A stretch of DNA of 64,000 nt, from positions 2,108,001 to 2,172,000 of the forward strand of contig NZ_CP012678.1 in NCBI RefSeq assembly GCF_001298525.1. The letters are read 5' to 3'. The notes under the pieces are model-generated. The model ran no database searches. It saw only the letters and a list, made by a program, of their open reading frames with translations, and was not told the origin of the DNA. A program made the translations under genes and the position numbers. Positions 36,598 through 45,235 of the stretch are shown here, one piece after another. This stretch comes from Psychrobacter urativorans (GTDB lineage: Bacteria; Pseudomonadota; Gammaproteobacteria; Pseudomonadales; Moraxellaceae). The first letter of the stretch is position 1; each line of letters begins with the position of its first letter.

Positions 36598-37629
36598 ATG
36601 AACAATGCAGCTATGAAAAATGCAGATATTAACTATGCAGACCTGCCAAGAGAGCTATTAGGGTTTTTCCCAACGCCGTTAATTGAGCTGACTAAATTAA
36701 GCCAAAAGCTTGATGGTCCAAAGATTTTCATGAAACGGGATGACAATACGGGTCTTGCATTGGGTGGTAATAAAACCAGAAAGCTCGAATATATTATCGG
36801 AGACGCGCTCGCTCAAGGTGCGGATACGATTATTACGGCAGGTGCAGCGCAATCCAATCATTGTCGCCAAACCGCCGCTGCGGCAGCGAGTTTAGGATTG
36901 GAGTGTCATTTAGTTTTAGGTGGGCAAGAACCTAATCATGCAAATGGCAACCTATTATTGGATAAAATTTTTGGCTGCCATATTCATTGGGCGGGCAGCA
37001 ATCGTAAAGGCGAAGACATTCCTAAAATCGTTGAACAATTAAAAAAAGAAGGCAAAAAACCTTATATTGTCCCATATGGTGGCTCGAATGAGCGCGGCGC
37101 GTTAGCTTTTGTAGAAGCTTTTAGAGAGCTAGAGTCGCAACGTCAAAGTATGAATATCTCATTGACTCATATCATTTTTGCTTCAAGTTCTGGAGGCACA
37201 CACGCTGGCTTAATGTTGGGCAATAAAATCTTCAATACCGCTTATCAAATCGTGGGTATCAATATTGATAAAGGGGAAACGGATAAAGTGCCTTTTGATC
37301 AATATATCGTGGCGTTGGCGAATAGTACGGCAACCTTAATCGGTGCAGAGTATGACTTTTCAGCGTCCGATTTAATTCTTAACTCTGATTATGTTGGCGA
37401 AGGCTATGGAGTGATTGGCACATTAGAAAATGAAGCCATTGCCATGACTGCGCAAACTGAGGGCATTTTAGTTGATCCTGTTTATACGGGCAGAGCGATG
37501 GGCGGACTAATAGATATGATTCGCTCTGGCAAAATTAAGAAAACGGACAGTGTATTGTTTTGGCATACTGGCGGTGCGCCCGCGTTATTTGCTTATGCCG
37601 ATAATTTAGAGGTCACGCAACAGAATTAA
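36598..37629 (+). CDS. dcyD: D-cysteine desulfhydrase
   Basis: 343 residues of the fold II PLP family shared with ACC deaminase. The PLP lysine lies in LGGNKTRKLEY (about residue 60), preceded by MKRDDNTG; the phosphate-binding SSSGGTHAG loop and TAGAAQSNHCRQTAA are present. It would cleave D-cysteine to pyruvate, ammonia and sulfide; ACC deaminase or a related D-amino-acid activity cannot be excluded from sequence alone. The second Met (residue 6) is an alternative start. Confidence 0.88.
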   Translation: MNNAAMKNADINYADLPRELLGFFPTPLIELTKLSQKLDGPKIFMKRDDNTGLALGGNKTRKLEYIIGDALAQGADTIITAGAAQSNHCRQTAAAAASLGLECHLVLGGQEPNHANGNLLLDKIFGCHIHWAGSNRKGEDIPKIVEQLKKEGKKPYIVPYGGSNERGALAFVEAFRELESQRQSMNISLTHIIFASSSGGTHAGLMLGNKIFNTAYQIVGINIDKGETDKVPFDQYIVALANSTATLIGAEYDFSASDLILNSDYVGEGYGVIGTLENEAIAMTAQTEGILVDPVYTGRAMGGLIDMIRSGKIKKTDSVLFWHTGGAPALFAYADNLEVTQQN

Positions 37630-37650
37630 CAAGGTAGGATAAATATTTTT

Positions 37651-37698
37651 TTTATCACAAGTGTCTTTTATCACAAGTGTCTTTTATAACAAGCGTCA
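37651..37698. repeat. 16-bp tandem repeat, three copies
   Basis: Units TTTATCACAAGTGTCT at 37651 and 37667 are identical; a third, diverged copy begins at 37683 and runs into the dcyD terminator. Confidence 0.75.
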
Positions 37699-37725
37699 CT
37701 GCATTGAAGTGGCGTTTTGTTTTTG
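37694..37725 (+). terminator. intrinsic terminator after dcyD
   Basis: Arms 37694-37700 and 37708-37714 with one G-T pair, followed by TTTTGTTTTT. Confidence 0.8.
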
Positions 37726-37971
37726 CATAATTTACCCCTTATTGACTACCTTGTTCATACTCATATTTATTCTAAAAGCGCTTAATGATATATTATCTCG
37801 CTAAAAGCTGAGAACGCAAAAATCTGCTAACATTAAAAGCTAATGACTTTGCAAGCTATCGCTATATAGCGGTTATGCCGCTTTTAATATCACATTCTTT
37901 AATTCTATACTCGAATTACCTCGTACCTTGACGTTAGCATCGCGCTCATCGAACCTCGCTAGGAAACTCTC

Positions 37972-38898
37972 ATGATAATCCGGCAGACACCAAATGCATT
38001 CAAAATCCTTTTTACCCTGCGCGGCTCTGTAATCCCCCATATTTATCCCCAAGTGTTACTTATTACTCTGCTGAGTGCCTTAATATCAGCCGTTCAGCAC
38101 TGGATTCCCAGCTATTTTAGCTCTTACAGCACCGCGCCATTCACTTTGCTGGGTATCGCGCTATCGCTGTTTTTAGGCTTTCGTAACAATGCCAGTTATC
38201 AGCGTTGGTGGGAAGGTCGGTGTTTGTGGGGGCAGTTGGTATTTGATTCGCGTAGCTTAACGCGGCAAGTGCTCTCCTTTATAGATGAGGAAACAGAGAC
38301 CGGACGCGATACTCAGCGCCGTATCATTCACCTTAATATTGCTTTTACCCATGCACTACGACACAGGCTTCGGGGTTCGTCGCCGTGGGAGGACGTGGAT
38401 CGTCTTGTGGATGTTGAATACCATGACAGTATGCGTCAAGCGCGAAACTTACCTGAATATCTGCTGCGGCTGATGGGCAAGCAGCTCAGTCATTGTCGCC
38501 GTCAGCAGTTGACCTCAGATTTGATGATACAAAATATGGATGAACGCCTGACCTCGATGACGATAGTTTTGGCGGCGTGCGAACGCATTCATAGTACGCC
38601 GTTACCATTTGCCTATATTTTATTAGTACATCGCACCACTTATCTGTATTGCTTTATGTTGCCTTTTGGCTTGGCAACGTCTTTGGGCTGGGTCACGCCT
38701 TTAATCTGTGGCGTCATTGCCTATACCTTTTTTGGTCTCGATGCGCTCAGTGAAGAGATAACCGATCCTTTTGGAGTGGCGGCGAACCATTTGCCACTGA
38801 CAACGATATCACGCACTATCGAAATCAATCTATTAGAAGCGTTAGGGGAAAGTGAGCTGCCACCTGATATCGTTCCTATAAAAGGGTATTTACAATAA
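37972..38898 (+). CDS. bestrophin-family (YneE-like) channel protein
   Basis: 308 residues with hydrophobic segments near 25-65 and 210-255. Family text is clear: PFTLLGIALSLFLGFRNNASYQRWWEGRCLWGQL near residues 55-90 and YILLVHRTTYLYCFMLPFGL. Bacterial bestrophin homologues form pentameric ion channels in the inner membrane. AGGAAA lies before the ATG. The gene stands alone, preceded by a 340-base intergenic region holding the dcyD terminator and nothing else I can name. Confidence 0.9.
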   Translation: MIIRQTPNAFKILFTLRGSVIPHIYPQVLLITLLSALISAVQHWIPSYFSSYSTAPFTLLGIALSLFLGFRNNASYQRWWEGRCLWGQLVFDSRSLTRQVLSFIDEETETGRDTQRRIIHLNIAFTHALRHRLRGSSPWEDVDRLVDVEYHDSMRQARNLPEYLLRLMGKQLSHCRRQQLTSDLMIQNMDERLTSMTIVLAACERIHSTPLPFAYILLVHRTTYLYCFMLPFGLATSLGWVTPLICGVIAYTFFGLDALSEEITDPFGVAANHLPLTTISRTIEINLLEALGESELPPDIVPIKGYLQ

Positions 38899-38956
38899 AT
38901 GGTTGGTAATAAAAGCGAGGCATAGTATGGATAATCATTACTAAAGCAGCAGGCAC

Positions 38957-38992
38957 AAAAAAACGCTTACCACGCATGATAAGCGTCTTATT
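38957..38992. terminator. terminator of the deaminase gene
   Basis: ACGCTTA (38963-38969) pairs with TAAGCGT (38980-38986); an A-run on the left gives the T-run for the minus-strand transcript. Confidence 0.7.
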
Positions 38993-39035
38993 AAATTCTG
39001 AGTAAGTTGTTAATAAAGTGATATTTCTTAAGATG

Positions 39036-39512
39036 TTATGCGTTGTGCTTATTAGCATAGGCGACAAACGCATCTTTACTGCTAGCATCAGGACAATTGA
39101 TAACGTCGATACCTTGCTTGCCAAAATCTTTTTTCAAATTATCATATAAAGGCTGTGTGCCCCAACCATAAGCTTCACCCAACTCATCATCGGCGGCAAA
39201 AACAATGCGAGAGATTTTAGCTTGTAGCATGGCTGCCATACACATACCGCACGGCTTACCACTGGCATAGATGGTGATATCAGCGTCACGGGGCTGAGTA
39301 AGCGTTTCACCTGCCTGACGAATGGCTTGCATTTCTGCATGGGCTGTAATGTCGTTATTAATATAAGCTTCATTCACCGCTTCCGTAATCACTTCTTGCC
39401 CTTTGGTCAAAACCGCGCCAAAAGGTTCGCCCCCTTTTTCTACGTTCGCAACCGCTAGCTCAATCGAGCGTTTTATCATTTTTTTATCAAAATCGGTTAA
39501 CTGACTGTCCAT
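39036..39512 (-). CDS. nucleoside deaminase (guanine deaminase-like)
   Basis: 158 residues of the cytidine deaminase-like zinc fold. Zinc and proton-shuttle motifs HAEMQAIRQAG and PCGMCMAAM are intact. The tail with GWGTQPLYDNLKKDFG resembles the Bacillus GuaD type more than TadA, so guanine or a related base is the likely substrate. AAGGATAAAATA before the ATG. Confidence 0.85.
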   Translation of the reverse strand: MDSQLTDFDKKMIKRSIELAVANVEKGGEPFGAVLTKGQEVITEAVNEAYINNDITAHAEMQAIRQAGETLTQPRDADITIYASGKPCGMCMAAMLQAKISRIVFAADDELGEAYGWGTQPLYDNLKKDFGKQGIDVINCPDASSKDAFVAYANKHNA

Positions 39513-39894
39513 TATTTTATCCTTGATACGTTAGTATTATTTTATTTAACCTTGCGCCTAAATTAGGCAACGCTATGTCTCAGGTGACTAAACATCACTG
39601 TTTTTGCACCTCGATATGAGAGTTTTAGACAAGCGCTCAAGCATAAGAGTATCGTCAACCCTATGAGAGTTGTCAAGGCGCTAAGATTAAGTCTATTAAT
39701 AGGCACTTTGGATGAGTATTTTTAATAGGCACTTTGAAGGCTAAGAATTTTGGTTTAAATATTATCCCTAATTTAACCCTTAATCTGCGCTAAGTTTCTC
39801 CTATGTCTTATTTTGTATGATGGAAACATGAACACAGCATGACTATCCCAATGCAGGCTGTGACCAAAAATTAAATAAAACAGAGGGTAACATC
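39513..39894. other. intergenic stretch with a 15-bp direct repeat
   Basis: About 380 bases between divergent genes. TTAATAGGCACTTTG occurs at 39696-39710 and 39722-39736. No ORF supported; promoters of the deaminase and the PepSY gene must lie here. Confidence 0.55.
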
Positions 39895-40479
39895 ATGAAA
39901 AGTATCTCAACGTTAAGCAAATTATTCCTTATGATACTCAGTGTTACTGGTGTCAGTACCGCTGCGCTTGCGGTCATACAACCGACTGCTGCCAATACTA
40001 ATGTTAATGCCAAAATGACTGATGCAGCCGCTGTTGTGCAGAGCAAAATTAGCCTACAACAAGCTATCCTTATTGCGAGCAAAACCGTACAAGGTGATGT
40101 GGTCAGTGCTGAATTTGAGAAAAATGATCATACGGCTGGCGGTGAATATGAAGTTAAATTCGTTGGCAATGGGGTGGAGCACGAAGTAAATATTGATGCC
40201 AACACTGGTAAAGTGTTAAAAACGAAACAAGAAAAACTTGATAAAGAAGATATGGCAGAATATAGCGCGATGAAACAGTCTAAAATGACGTTGACTCAAG
40301 CGATTCAAAAAGCGACGCAAACCGTGAACGGAAGAGTACTTGAAGCTGAGTTTGATATTGATAATGGCAAGTCAATTTATGAAGTAAAAATTGCTAACGG
40401 TACTCAAGTCAATAAAATAGCTATCGACAGTATGACGGGGCAAGTCATTAGTAATCAAGTTAAGGCGGCGCACAAATAA
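39895..40479 (+). CDS. exported protein with two PepSY domains
   Basis: 194 residues, signal peptide cleaved after AALA (about residue 26). Two PepSY repeats follow: SLQQAILIASKTVQGDVVSAEF...YEVKFV...VNIDANTGKVL and TLTQAIQKATQTVNGRVLEAEF...YEVKI...IAIDSMTGQVI. PepSY domains are periplasmic and often lie beside OmpR-type two-component systems, as here, 190 bp upstream of the regulator with its own terminator between, so separately transcribed. Confidence 0.9.
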   Translation: MKSISTLSKLFLMILSVTGVSTAALAVIQPTAANTNVNAKMTDAAAVVQSKISLQQAILIASKTVQGDVVSAEFEKNDHTAGGEYEVKFVGNGVEHEVNIDANTGKVLKTKQEKLDKEDMAEYSAMKQSKMTLTQAIQKATQTVNGRVLEAEFDIDNGKSIYEVKIANGTQVNKIAIDSMTGQVISNQVKAAHK

Positions 40480-40528
40480 GCGCATGGCAAATTTAAAGTA
40501 GCCCGCCAACACACTGCTCATATTTTAT

Positions 40529-40569
40529 AAAAAGCTCTAAGCAATACGACCGTATCGCTTGGAGCTTTT
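40529..40569 (+). terminator. intrinsic terminator after PepSY gene
   Basis: Long interrupted stem with AAAAGCTC/GAGCTTTT outer, AAGC/GCTT middle and ATACG/CGTAT inner arms. Confidence 0.85.
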
Positions 40570-40671
40570 GGCAATCGTTTCCTCTATACTTTAAGCGACA
40601 AATGGCACAGATAATTGGCTGTTCAATATTCTCAATAACTATAATAATAATGATAAAAATAAGGATAATCC

Positions 40672-41337
40672 ATGCGCGTATTAGTGGTCGAAGACGATTT
40701 GATGATTGGCGAAAGCCTCAGCGAAGCCTTGCAGGACGAAGCTTATACCGTCGATTGGGTCAAAGATGGTCGCCAAGCTATTTTGACCTTAAGAGTGCAG
40801 CCTTATGACATTATATTATTGGATTTGGGCTTACCTGAGATTGATGGTATGGGCGTATTAACCGCCATTCGCGATGCCAAAATTGACACGCCAGTATTGA
40901 TTATTACCGCTCGCGATGATGTCAAAGACCGCATTGCTGGGCTAGATTCTGGCGCGGATGATTATGTGGTGAAGCCGTTTGAGCTTGGGGAAATATTTGC
41001 ACGAATGCGGGTACTGATTCGCCGTGCGCAAGGTAAAGCCGATAACCAAATCATGGTAGGTAATCTGAGCCTCGATACCGCACACAAGCGCGTGCTCATG
41101 GATACGGTTCCTGTCGATTTGACCGCTAAAGAATATATGCTGCTTACCACATTTATGCTATCGCCTGAAAAAGTCATGTCAAAAACTGAGCTGGAAGACT
41201 CGCTCTATGGTTGGGGCGGGGAAGTGGAAAGTAATGCGATTGAGTTTCTGATTCACAGTCTTAGAAAGAAAATTGGGCAAAATAGAATTAAAAATGTCCG
41301 TGGACTTGGCTGGTATATCAGTAATAGTAAGGCTTAA
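40672..41337 (+). CDS. OmpR-family response regulator (QseB/PmrA-like)
   Basis: 221 residues: receiver domain (1-115; VVEDDLMIG, phosphoacceptor Asp51 in ILLDLGLPEIDG, Lys in VVKPFELGE) and winged-helix DNA-binding domain (about 125-220; SKTELEDSLYGWGGEVESNA, FLIHSLRKKIG). The cognate kinase gene follows 90 bp later. Close in type to QseB/PmrA. AAGGAT ribosome-binding site. Confidence 0.93.
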   Translation: MRVLVVEDDLMIGESLSEALQDEAYTVDWVKDGRQAILTLRVQPYDIILLDLGLPEIDGMGVLTAIRDAKIDTPVLIITARDDVKDRIAGLDSGADDYVVKPFELGEIFARMRVLIRRAQGKADNQIMVGNLSLDTAHKRVLMDTVPVDLTAKEYMLLTTFMLSPEKVMSKTELEDSLYGWGGEVESNAIEFLIHSLRKKIGQNRIKNVRGLGWYISNSKA

Positions 41338-41427
41338 GAATAAATATGCTACTACCTTAATCGGCTACAGAACCTATTTTACAGAACTTACTTTAAAAAA
41401 CTGACCTTATATTTAGAGACTCATAAC

Positions 41428-43080
41428 ATGCCTTCTATCCGCCAACTCTCTAAGTCGATGCAGTTTCAGCTGATTTTTTGGTCAGTGTCAGCACTGCTAT
41501 TATTAGCAATCGTCGCCGGTGGCTATGGGTTTTGGTACAGTTATGAGGATTTTAATGACTTTCAAGATGACAATCTTAAAAGTATGTCCGCCTTACTGGC
41601 ACAAACCATTGATATCAAAGATTCTGATGCCAGTCCACTGCAAAAGAAGAAAAAAATCCACTTTGAGACGGATGAAGATGAAGGCAGTATCACCGTTGAT
41701 GTGCTAAATAAGGCATGGACACCAGCAAAAACAGACAAATCACCGCAAAAGAATAAAACGAAGCGCAATAAAGATTCCGACAATGGCGATCTTAAAGATA
41801 TCAGTCCTAAAGATAGCAATAGCGATATCAACGTTGACAATATCAGCTCCGATGATATTAGTTTAAAAAACCTCCCTTTAATCCCATCAGGTATCAGTAC
41901 TCAAACCATAGATAACAAAGTATGGCGCGTCTATCGCAGTGACCATGAGAGTCGTGTCATTATTGTACGTCAGCGCACCGAGTTTCAAGAAGATTTAGCG
42001 AAAGCCAATGCGATGCAAGCCTTTTTGCCATTAATCATTGCCATTGCATTTTTGATGGTGCTGTTACCCTTTATCATGTGGCGGATGCTCAAACCCGTAC
42101 GCCAACTTCACAGTGAAATTAACAGCCGTCAAGAAAGTGATTTAAGCCCATTATCTATCAATAATCTACCCACAGAATTATTACCGCTAGCGCAGTCGTT
42201 AAACCGTCTACTAGCCTTGGTAAAAGTCAGTATTGAACGTCAGCAACGCTTTATCGCGGATGCTGCGCACGAGCTGCGCTCACCTCTTACCGCTGTATCA
42301 CTACAGCTGCAACGCTTACAACGTATCAGTCATGATGAGGTCATGAGCGCAGGTTTAGATAAACTTGCCATTCGCCTGAAGCGGAATCAAGGATTGGTCG
42401 AACAACTGCTAACGCTTGCTCGTGCCGGAAATATCAATATTACCAATGATGCTAAGCATGAGCCCGTCTCTGTCAAAGCTGTTATCGAACAAGTCATTGA
42501 TCTATTAGTACCCATTGCGGATCACAAAAATATAGCGCTGACCGTGCAATTATCCGCTGATGATAAAGTGAATATTGATGAGACGGCATTATTAATGCTG
42601 ATTAAAAACCTTATCCAAAACGCCATTATTTATACCCCAGATAATGGTCAGGTCGCAGTGAAATTGTTTCATATCAAACAGAATCACAAAGACCTAAAAA
42701 CCCCAGTATTAAATGCACGCGCTAGTTTTGGTACACAAGTGATTCACTCTGGAAAAGTTAAGCAGATTTCTACCGATTCCAATGACAGACTGGTATTACA
42801 AATTATGGATTCAGGCACAGGTATTCATCCCAATGATTATGCCAGTGTTTTTGAACCATTCATAAGATTGAGTCAGACCGCTAAAACGTCTGACAATCTA
42901 TTGCGTTCTGACAGTGTCATAAAAAAATCTGATGAAATAGAAGGTACAGGATTGGGGCTATCCATTGTGAAGACTATTTGTGAGCAGGCAGGTATTGATG
43001 TGTTTATGACGACTTCTATATTGACGGCTACCAATAATGATGATGAAAAAAGTGGGCTGTGTGTGACCCTTATATTTTGA
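41428..43080 (+). CDS. sensor histidine kinase of the PepSY-linked system
   Basis: 550 residues: membrane segment near 20-40, a periplasmic region about 150 residues long with a highly charged low-complexity insert (KNKTKRNKDSDNGD, then Ser/Asp-rich), second membrane segment near 195-215, HAMP-like linker, H-box FIADAAHELRSPLTAV, N-box LIKNLIQNAIIYTP, and G-boxes DSGTGIHPND and GTGLGLSIVKTIC. An insertion of about 40 residues lies between N- and G1-boxes. It should phosphorylate the preceding regulator. Signal unknown. Confidence 0.92.
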   Translation: MPSIRQLSKSMQFQLIFWSVSALLLLAIVAGGYGFWYSYEDFNDFQDDNLKSMSALLAQTIDIKDSDASPLQKKKKIHFETDEDEGSITVDVLNKAWTPAKTDKSPQKNKTKRNKDSDNGDLKDISPKDSNSDINVDNISSDDISLKNLPLIPSGISTQTIDNKVWRVYRSDHESRVIIVRQRTEFQEDLAKANAMQAFLPLIIAIAFLMVLLPFIMWRMLKPVRQLHSEINSRQESDLSPLSINNLPTELLPLAQSLNRLLALVKVSIERQQRFIADAAHELRSPLTAVSLQLQRLQRISHDEVMSAGLDKLAIRLKRNQGLVEQLLTLARAGNINITNDAKHEPVSVKAVIEQVIDLLVPIADHKNIALTVQLSADDKVNIDETALLMLIKNLIQNAIIYTPDNGQVAVKLFHIKQNHKDLKTPVLNARASFGTQVIHSGKVKQISTDSNDRLVLQIMDSGTGIHPNDYASVFEPFIRLSQTAKTSDNLLRSDSVIKKSDEIEGTGLGLSIVKTICEQAGIDVFMTTSILTATNNDDEKSGLCVTLIF

Positions 43081-43413
43081 TGACTAAAGAATTTATGTGT
43101 GTGGTGACTGCTAATGGTTTATTTTTAAAGACAAGACTGGTTTTAAAAAATAAAACTAAAGCTTATAATTAATTGATTATACAAATACATAAAAAAAGGG
43201 TGTAATAGAATACATAAGCAAACCAAAGTATGCTAATTTTATTGCTGTAATGAACGTTGCTAGGGTGAGATTTTTGCGTAGTAAGGTTGCATAACAATTT
43301 GCATAGTAACTCTGATTGTATCCCTATTAAGCCTACTTCTTAATACTGTTTACGCGCTATTAGATTTGTGTTGATACATCACACGCTAATTTATTCCTTA
43401 AAGGAGAAATACC
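43081..43413. other. intergenic stretch before katA
   Basis: About 330 AT-rich bases. No ORF or hairpin that I can support; the catalase promoter must be here. Confidence 0.5.
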
Positions 43414-44934
43414 ATGAGCGATAAAAAATGTCCTTATGCACCGACCCAGTTGACTATGGGTAATGGCGCACCAGTTGCAGACAATCAAAACAGTCTCACC
43501 GCAGGTAAGCGTGGTCCATTATTAGCACAAGATATTTGGCTCAATGAAAAGCTCGCTAACTTTGCCCGCGAAGTGATTCCAGAGCGTCGCATGCACGCTA
43601 AAGGTTCAGGCGCATTTGGTACCTTTACGGTCACCAACGACATTACTCAATATACGCGTGCCAAAATCTTTAGCGAAGTGGGTAAGCAAACTGAAATGTT
43701 TGCGCGCTTTAGTACCGTAGCAGGCGAGCGCGGCGCAGCTGATGCGGAACGTGATATTCGCGGTTTTGCCCTAAAGTTTTATACTGAAGAGGGTAACTGG
43801 GATATGGTGGGTAATAATACGCCAGTATTCTTCTTACGTGATCCGCGCAAATTTCCAGACTTAAACAAAGCCGTCAAACGTGACCCACGTACCAATATGC
43901 GTTCGGCAACCAATAACTGGGATTTTTGGACGTTACTACCAGAAGCCTTGCATCAGGTCACTATCGTTATGAGTGATCGCGGTCTTCCTGCGTCCTATAG
44001 AAATATGCATGGTTTTGGTTCGCACACCTATAGTTTTTGGAATACCGCCGGCGAGCGTTTTTGGGTCAAATTTCATTTCCGCACGCAACAAGGCATCAAA
44101 AACTTAACCGATGCAGAAGCGGCAGATATCGTTGGTTCGGATCGTGAAAGTCATCAAAAAGATTTGTACGATGCTATCGAAAATAGCGATTTTCCTAAGT
44201 GGAAAATGTACGTGCAAATCATGCCAGAAGCTGAGGCGGATACCGTCCCTTATCATCCGTTTGACTTGACCAAAGTATGGCCAAAAGGTGACTATCCGCT
44301 GATTGAAGTCGGCGAATTTGAATTAAATAAAAATTCTGACAACTACTTCGTCGATGTCGAACAAGCGGCATTTGCCCCAAGTAATCTAGTACCCGGTATC
44401 AGTGTTTCACCGGATAAAATGCTACAAAATCGTTTGATCAATTACGCCGATGCTCAGCGTTACCGTGTCGGTGTCAATCATCAGCAGATTCCGGTGAACA
44501 AACCACGCTGCCCTGTAATGAGCAATCATCGTGATGGTGAAGGGCGTGTCGATGACAACTATGGTAGTCGTCCACACTATGAGCCAAACAGCTTTAGCCA
44601 GTGGCAAGAGCAGCCAGATTATGCTGAGCCACCATTAAAGATTGATGGTGATGCCGCGCATTATGACTTCCGTGAAGATGATAGCGACTATTTCAGTCAG
44701 CCACGCGCCTTGTTTCATTTGATGAGCGATGAGCAACAGCAAGTATTATTTGATAATACCGCGCGAGGAATGGGTGACGCGTTGGAATTTATCAAGTACC
44801 GTCACATTCGTAACTGTAATATGTGTGACCCTGCGTATGGCGAAGGCGTTGCCAAAGCCCTTGGCATGACCGTTGAAGATGCCATCAAAGCACGCGAAAC
44901 TGACCCAGCACGTCATTTACCAAGCTTTTTATAA
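43414..44934 (+). CDS. katA: haem catalase, small-subunit type
   Basis: 506 residues, cytoplasmic. Active-site His in [13 protein letters not shown] (about residue 61), Asn in [14 protein letters not shown], and the haem-iron Tyr in [14 protein letters not shown] are all present. It splits hydrogen peroxide to water and oxygen. AAAGGAG precedes the ATG. The C-terminus ends with a Cys-containing tail ([11 protein letters not shown]). Clade assignment was not attempted, so the symbol is provisional. Confidence 0.95.
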   Translation: MSDKKCPYAPTQLTMGNGAPVADNQNSLTAGKRGPLLAQDIWLNEKLANFAREVIPERRMHAKGSGAFGTFTVTNDITQYTRAKIFSEVGKQTEMFARFSTVAGERGAADAERDIRGFALKFYTEEGNWDMVGNNTPVFFLRDPRKFPDLNKAVKRDPRTNMRSATNNWDFWTLLPEALHQVTIVMSDRGLPASYRNMHGFGSHTYSFWNTAGERFWVKFHFRTQQGIKNLTDAEAADIVGSDRESHQKDLYDAIENSDFPKWKMYVQIMPEAEADTVPYHPFDLTKVWPKGDYPLIEVGEFELNKNSDNYFVDVEQAAFAPSNLVPGISVSPDKMLQNRLINYADAQRYRVGVNHQQIPVNKPRCPVMSNHRDGEGRVDDNYGSRPHYEPNSFSQWQEQPDYAEPPLKIDGDAAHYDFREDDSDYFSQPRALFHLMSDEQQQVLFDNTARGMGDALEFIKYRHIRNCNMCDPAYGEGVAKALGMTVEDAIKARETDPARHLPSFL

Positions 44935-44973
44935 CCATTAACGTTTAATTAAAAGCCTTTAATTAAATAAAAA

Positions 44974-45007
44974 TACCGCTCTAGAATATCTAGAGCGGTA
45001 TTTTTTT
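44974..45007 (+). terminator. intrinsic terminator after katA
   Basis: Perfect 12-bp stem (44974-44985 with 44989-45000), three-base loop, then seven T. Confidence 0.95.
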
Positions 45008-45169
45008 ATGCATAAATATTTTTATTATTGATCTGATGGCAACACTAAAGGCGTGCTTTAATATTTACTTTTATCCATATACGCCTAAAACTTGTTAGAA
45101 AAAAAGTCATAACTGGTTACTATTCTTAAAAATCAGTCTTAGCAGATGACGAAAAAAAGGAGTATAAGT

Positions 45170-45235
45170 ATGCTGGTTTCTCCTATTTTGGATTTGAGCT
45201 ATGCGCGTAACGCTACCGTATCGTTTGTTAAATAA
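45170..45235 (+). CDS. 21-codon upstream ORF overlapping ktrB start
   Basis: MLVSPILDLSYARNATVSFVK preceded by a strong AGGAG ribosome-binding site eight bases upstream. It ends inside ktrB, whose ATG (45201) lies in another frame and has no comparable site. It may couple ktrB translation to its own, or a sequencing frameshift could hide a longer KtrB N-terminus. Confidence 0.4.
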   Translation: MLVSPILDLSYARNATVSFVK

